64,000 nucleotides of DNA from Salmonirosea aquatica (lineage in GTDB: Bacteria; Bacteroidota; Bacteroidia; Cytophagales; Spirosomataceae), in assembly GCF_009296315.1 (NCBI RefSeq), contig NZ_WHLY01000002.1:6422501-6486500 (forward strand), read 5' to 3'. A program made the translations under genes and the position numbers. The first letter of the stretch is position 1. Each line of letters begins with the position of its first letter. Under the pieces are notes generated by a model. It was not told where the DNA came from. It made no database searches and saw nothing but the letters and a program-made list of their open reading frames with translations. This document shows, one piece after another, positions 63,754 through 64,000 of this stretch.

Positions 63754-64000
63754 AATGGAATGTAAAGGGTACTTCGTGGAGCGTGTTGCTATTGGGTAGT
63801 ATCATCCTGTTTGGAGCCGGATACTTTGCCCGCCGATACCAGGAGCGCCCGCGCCACGCCGTCCAGGAATTGACCGCCGAGCGCGCCGCCCATATTGATA
63901 AAATCAGATCCATCGATCAACAGCTAATAACTGAATATGCGAAACTTGATAGCCTGTATAGTAGCCGCCCTGCTGACCCTGACAGCGCCGCCCGCGCACT
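63750..64000 (+). CDS. Inner-membrane spanin-like protein (i-spanin/Rz-like), cut by window edge
   Basis: At least 83 residues. Start ATG overlaps the amidase stop (ATGA). One N-terminal span (SVLLLGSIILFGAGYFA) is followed by a periplasmic-type coiled coil (AVQELTAERAAHIDKIRSID). This is the topology of Rz i-spanins, which finish lysis by joining inner and outer membranes. The end lies outside the window. Confidence 0.55.
   Translation, partial: MKWNVKGTSWSVLLLGSIILFGAGYFARRYQERPRHAVQELTAERAAHIDKIRSIDQQLITEYAKLDSLYSSRPADPDSAARA
63937..64000 (+). CDS. Possible embedded outer-membrane spanin (Rz1-like), partial
   Basis: In a different frame inside the i-spanin-like gene, ATG 63937 reads MRNLIACIVAALLTLTAPPA, a good export signal. 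Rz1 genes are commonly embedded this way. The Cys (residue 7) is too near the start for a standard lipobox, and only 21 codons are visible, so this is tentative. Confidence 0.35.
   Translation, partial: MRNLIACIVAALLTLTAPPAH

Noticed and set aside
57470-64000. Filamentous phage (inovirus)
   Set aside because: The coat-like tail-anchored proteins are suggestive, but no Zot-type ATPase is in the window and lysozyme, amidase and spanin-like genes argue for lysis. It remains possible if an ATPase lies beyond 64 kb.
1-64000. tRNA, rRNA or CRISPR features
   Set aside because: No tRNA-like cloverleaf, rRNA segment or regularly spaced repeat array was recognised by reading. A covariance search would settle small RNAs.

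Overview
The window looks like chromosomal DNA from a Bacteroidota bacterium of the Cytophagales (Spirosoma/Dyadobacter/Runella-like). This rests on gene content: DUF5686 carboxypeptidase-regulatory proteins, a DUF885 peptidase, GEVED metalloproteases, a CE15 esterase, PSD1/DUF1501 cytochrome modules, a BlaI/M56 pair, weak Shine-Dalgarno sites and one TTTG/TAnnTTTG-like promoter. No rRNA, tRNA or CRISPR array was recognised. The palindrome GGTACC is strikingly over-represented and occurs in every reading frame.

Layout. 1-1.2 kb: M56 (BlaR1-like) sensor and BlaI repressor with a double operator. 1.25-12.8 kb, minus strand: DUF885 peptidase, BNR-4 propeller protein, acyltransferase, a planctomycete-style trio (PSD1 cytochrome, DUF1501, DUF2231/cytochrome), 3-hydroxyacyl-CoA dehydrogenase. 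13.1-18.7 kb: M6-like metalloprotease and a DUF5686 protein. 19.1-22.9 kb: glycosyltransferase, GH-A clan hydrolase, GT87 membrane glycosyltransferase. 22.9-28.4 kb: haem-containing dehydrogenase, DUF1080 hydrolase and Gfo/Idh/MocA oxidoreductase, a probable glycoside-oxidation set. 28.5-36.0 kb: two paralogous secreted metalloproteases around a membrane acyltransferase, then a CE15 esterase. 36.0-38.6 kb: an AT-rich, GGTACC-free island with a structured non-coding RNA bounded by a perfect 13-bp inverted repeat, followed 7 nt later by a DRT/UG-type reverse transcriptase carrying an in-frame TAA. 38.7-48.0 kb: housekeeping and envelope genes (Omp85-like protein, EcsC, cyclase, VWA protein, TesB, RluF, GH25, peroxiredoxin). 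48.0-50.4 kb: hypotheticals, a long inverted repeat and a decayed glycosyltransferase gene.

50.4-64.0 kb (runs off the window): a prophage-like element, the most novel region. It has an XRE repressor with a divergent early operon of small unknown genes, an HUH rolling-circle Rep, two lipoprotein cargo genes on the opposite strand, and a late operon in which most proteins carry one terminal membrane span with a basic tail. The late operon ends in a membrane-anchored GH24 lysozyme, an N-acetylmuramoyl-L-alanine amidase and a spanin-like pair. There is no terminase, portal, tail gene or integrase. I infer a tailless, probably membrane-containing, rolling-circle phage (functionally like Finnlakeviridae FLiP or corticoviruses). 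I recognise no capsid protein, so the family may be undescribed.

Quality note: six genes are broken or altered by a shift that one extra base in a homopolymer (five G/C runs, one A run) would repair. This pattern suggests consensus undercalling rather than biology. The reverse transcriptase stop and the decayed glycosyltransferase are not explained this way.
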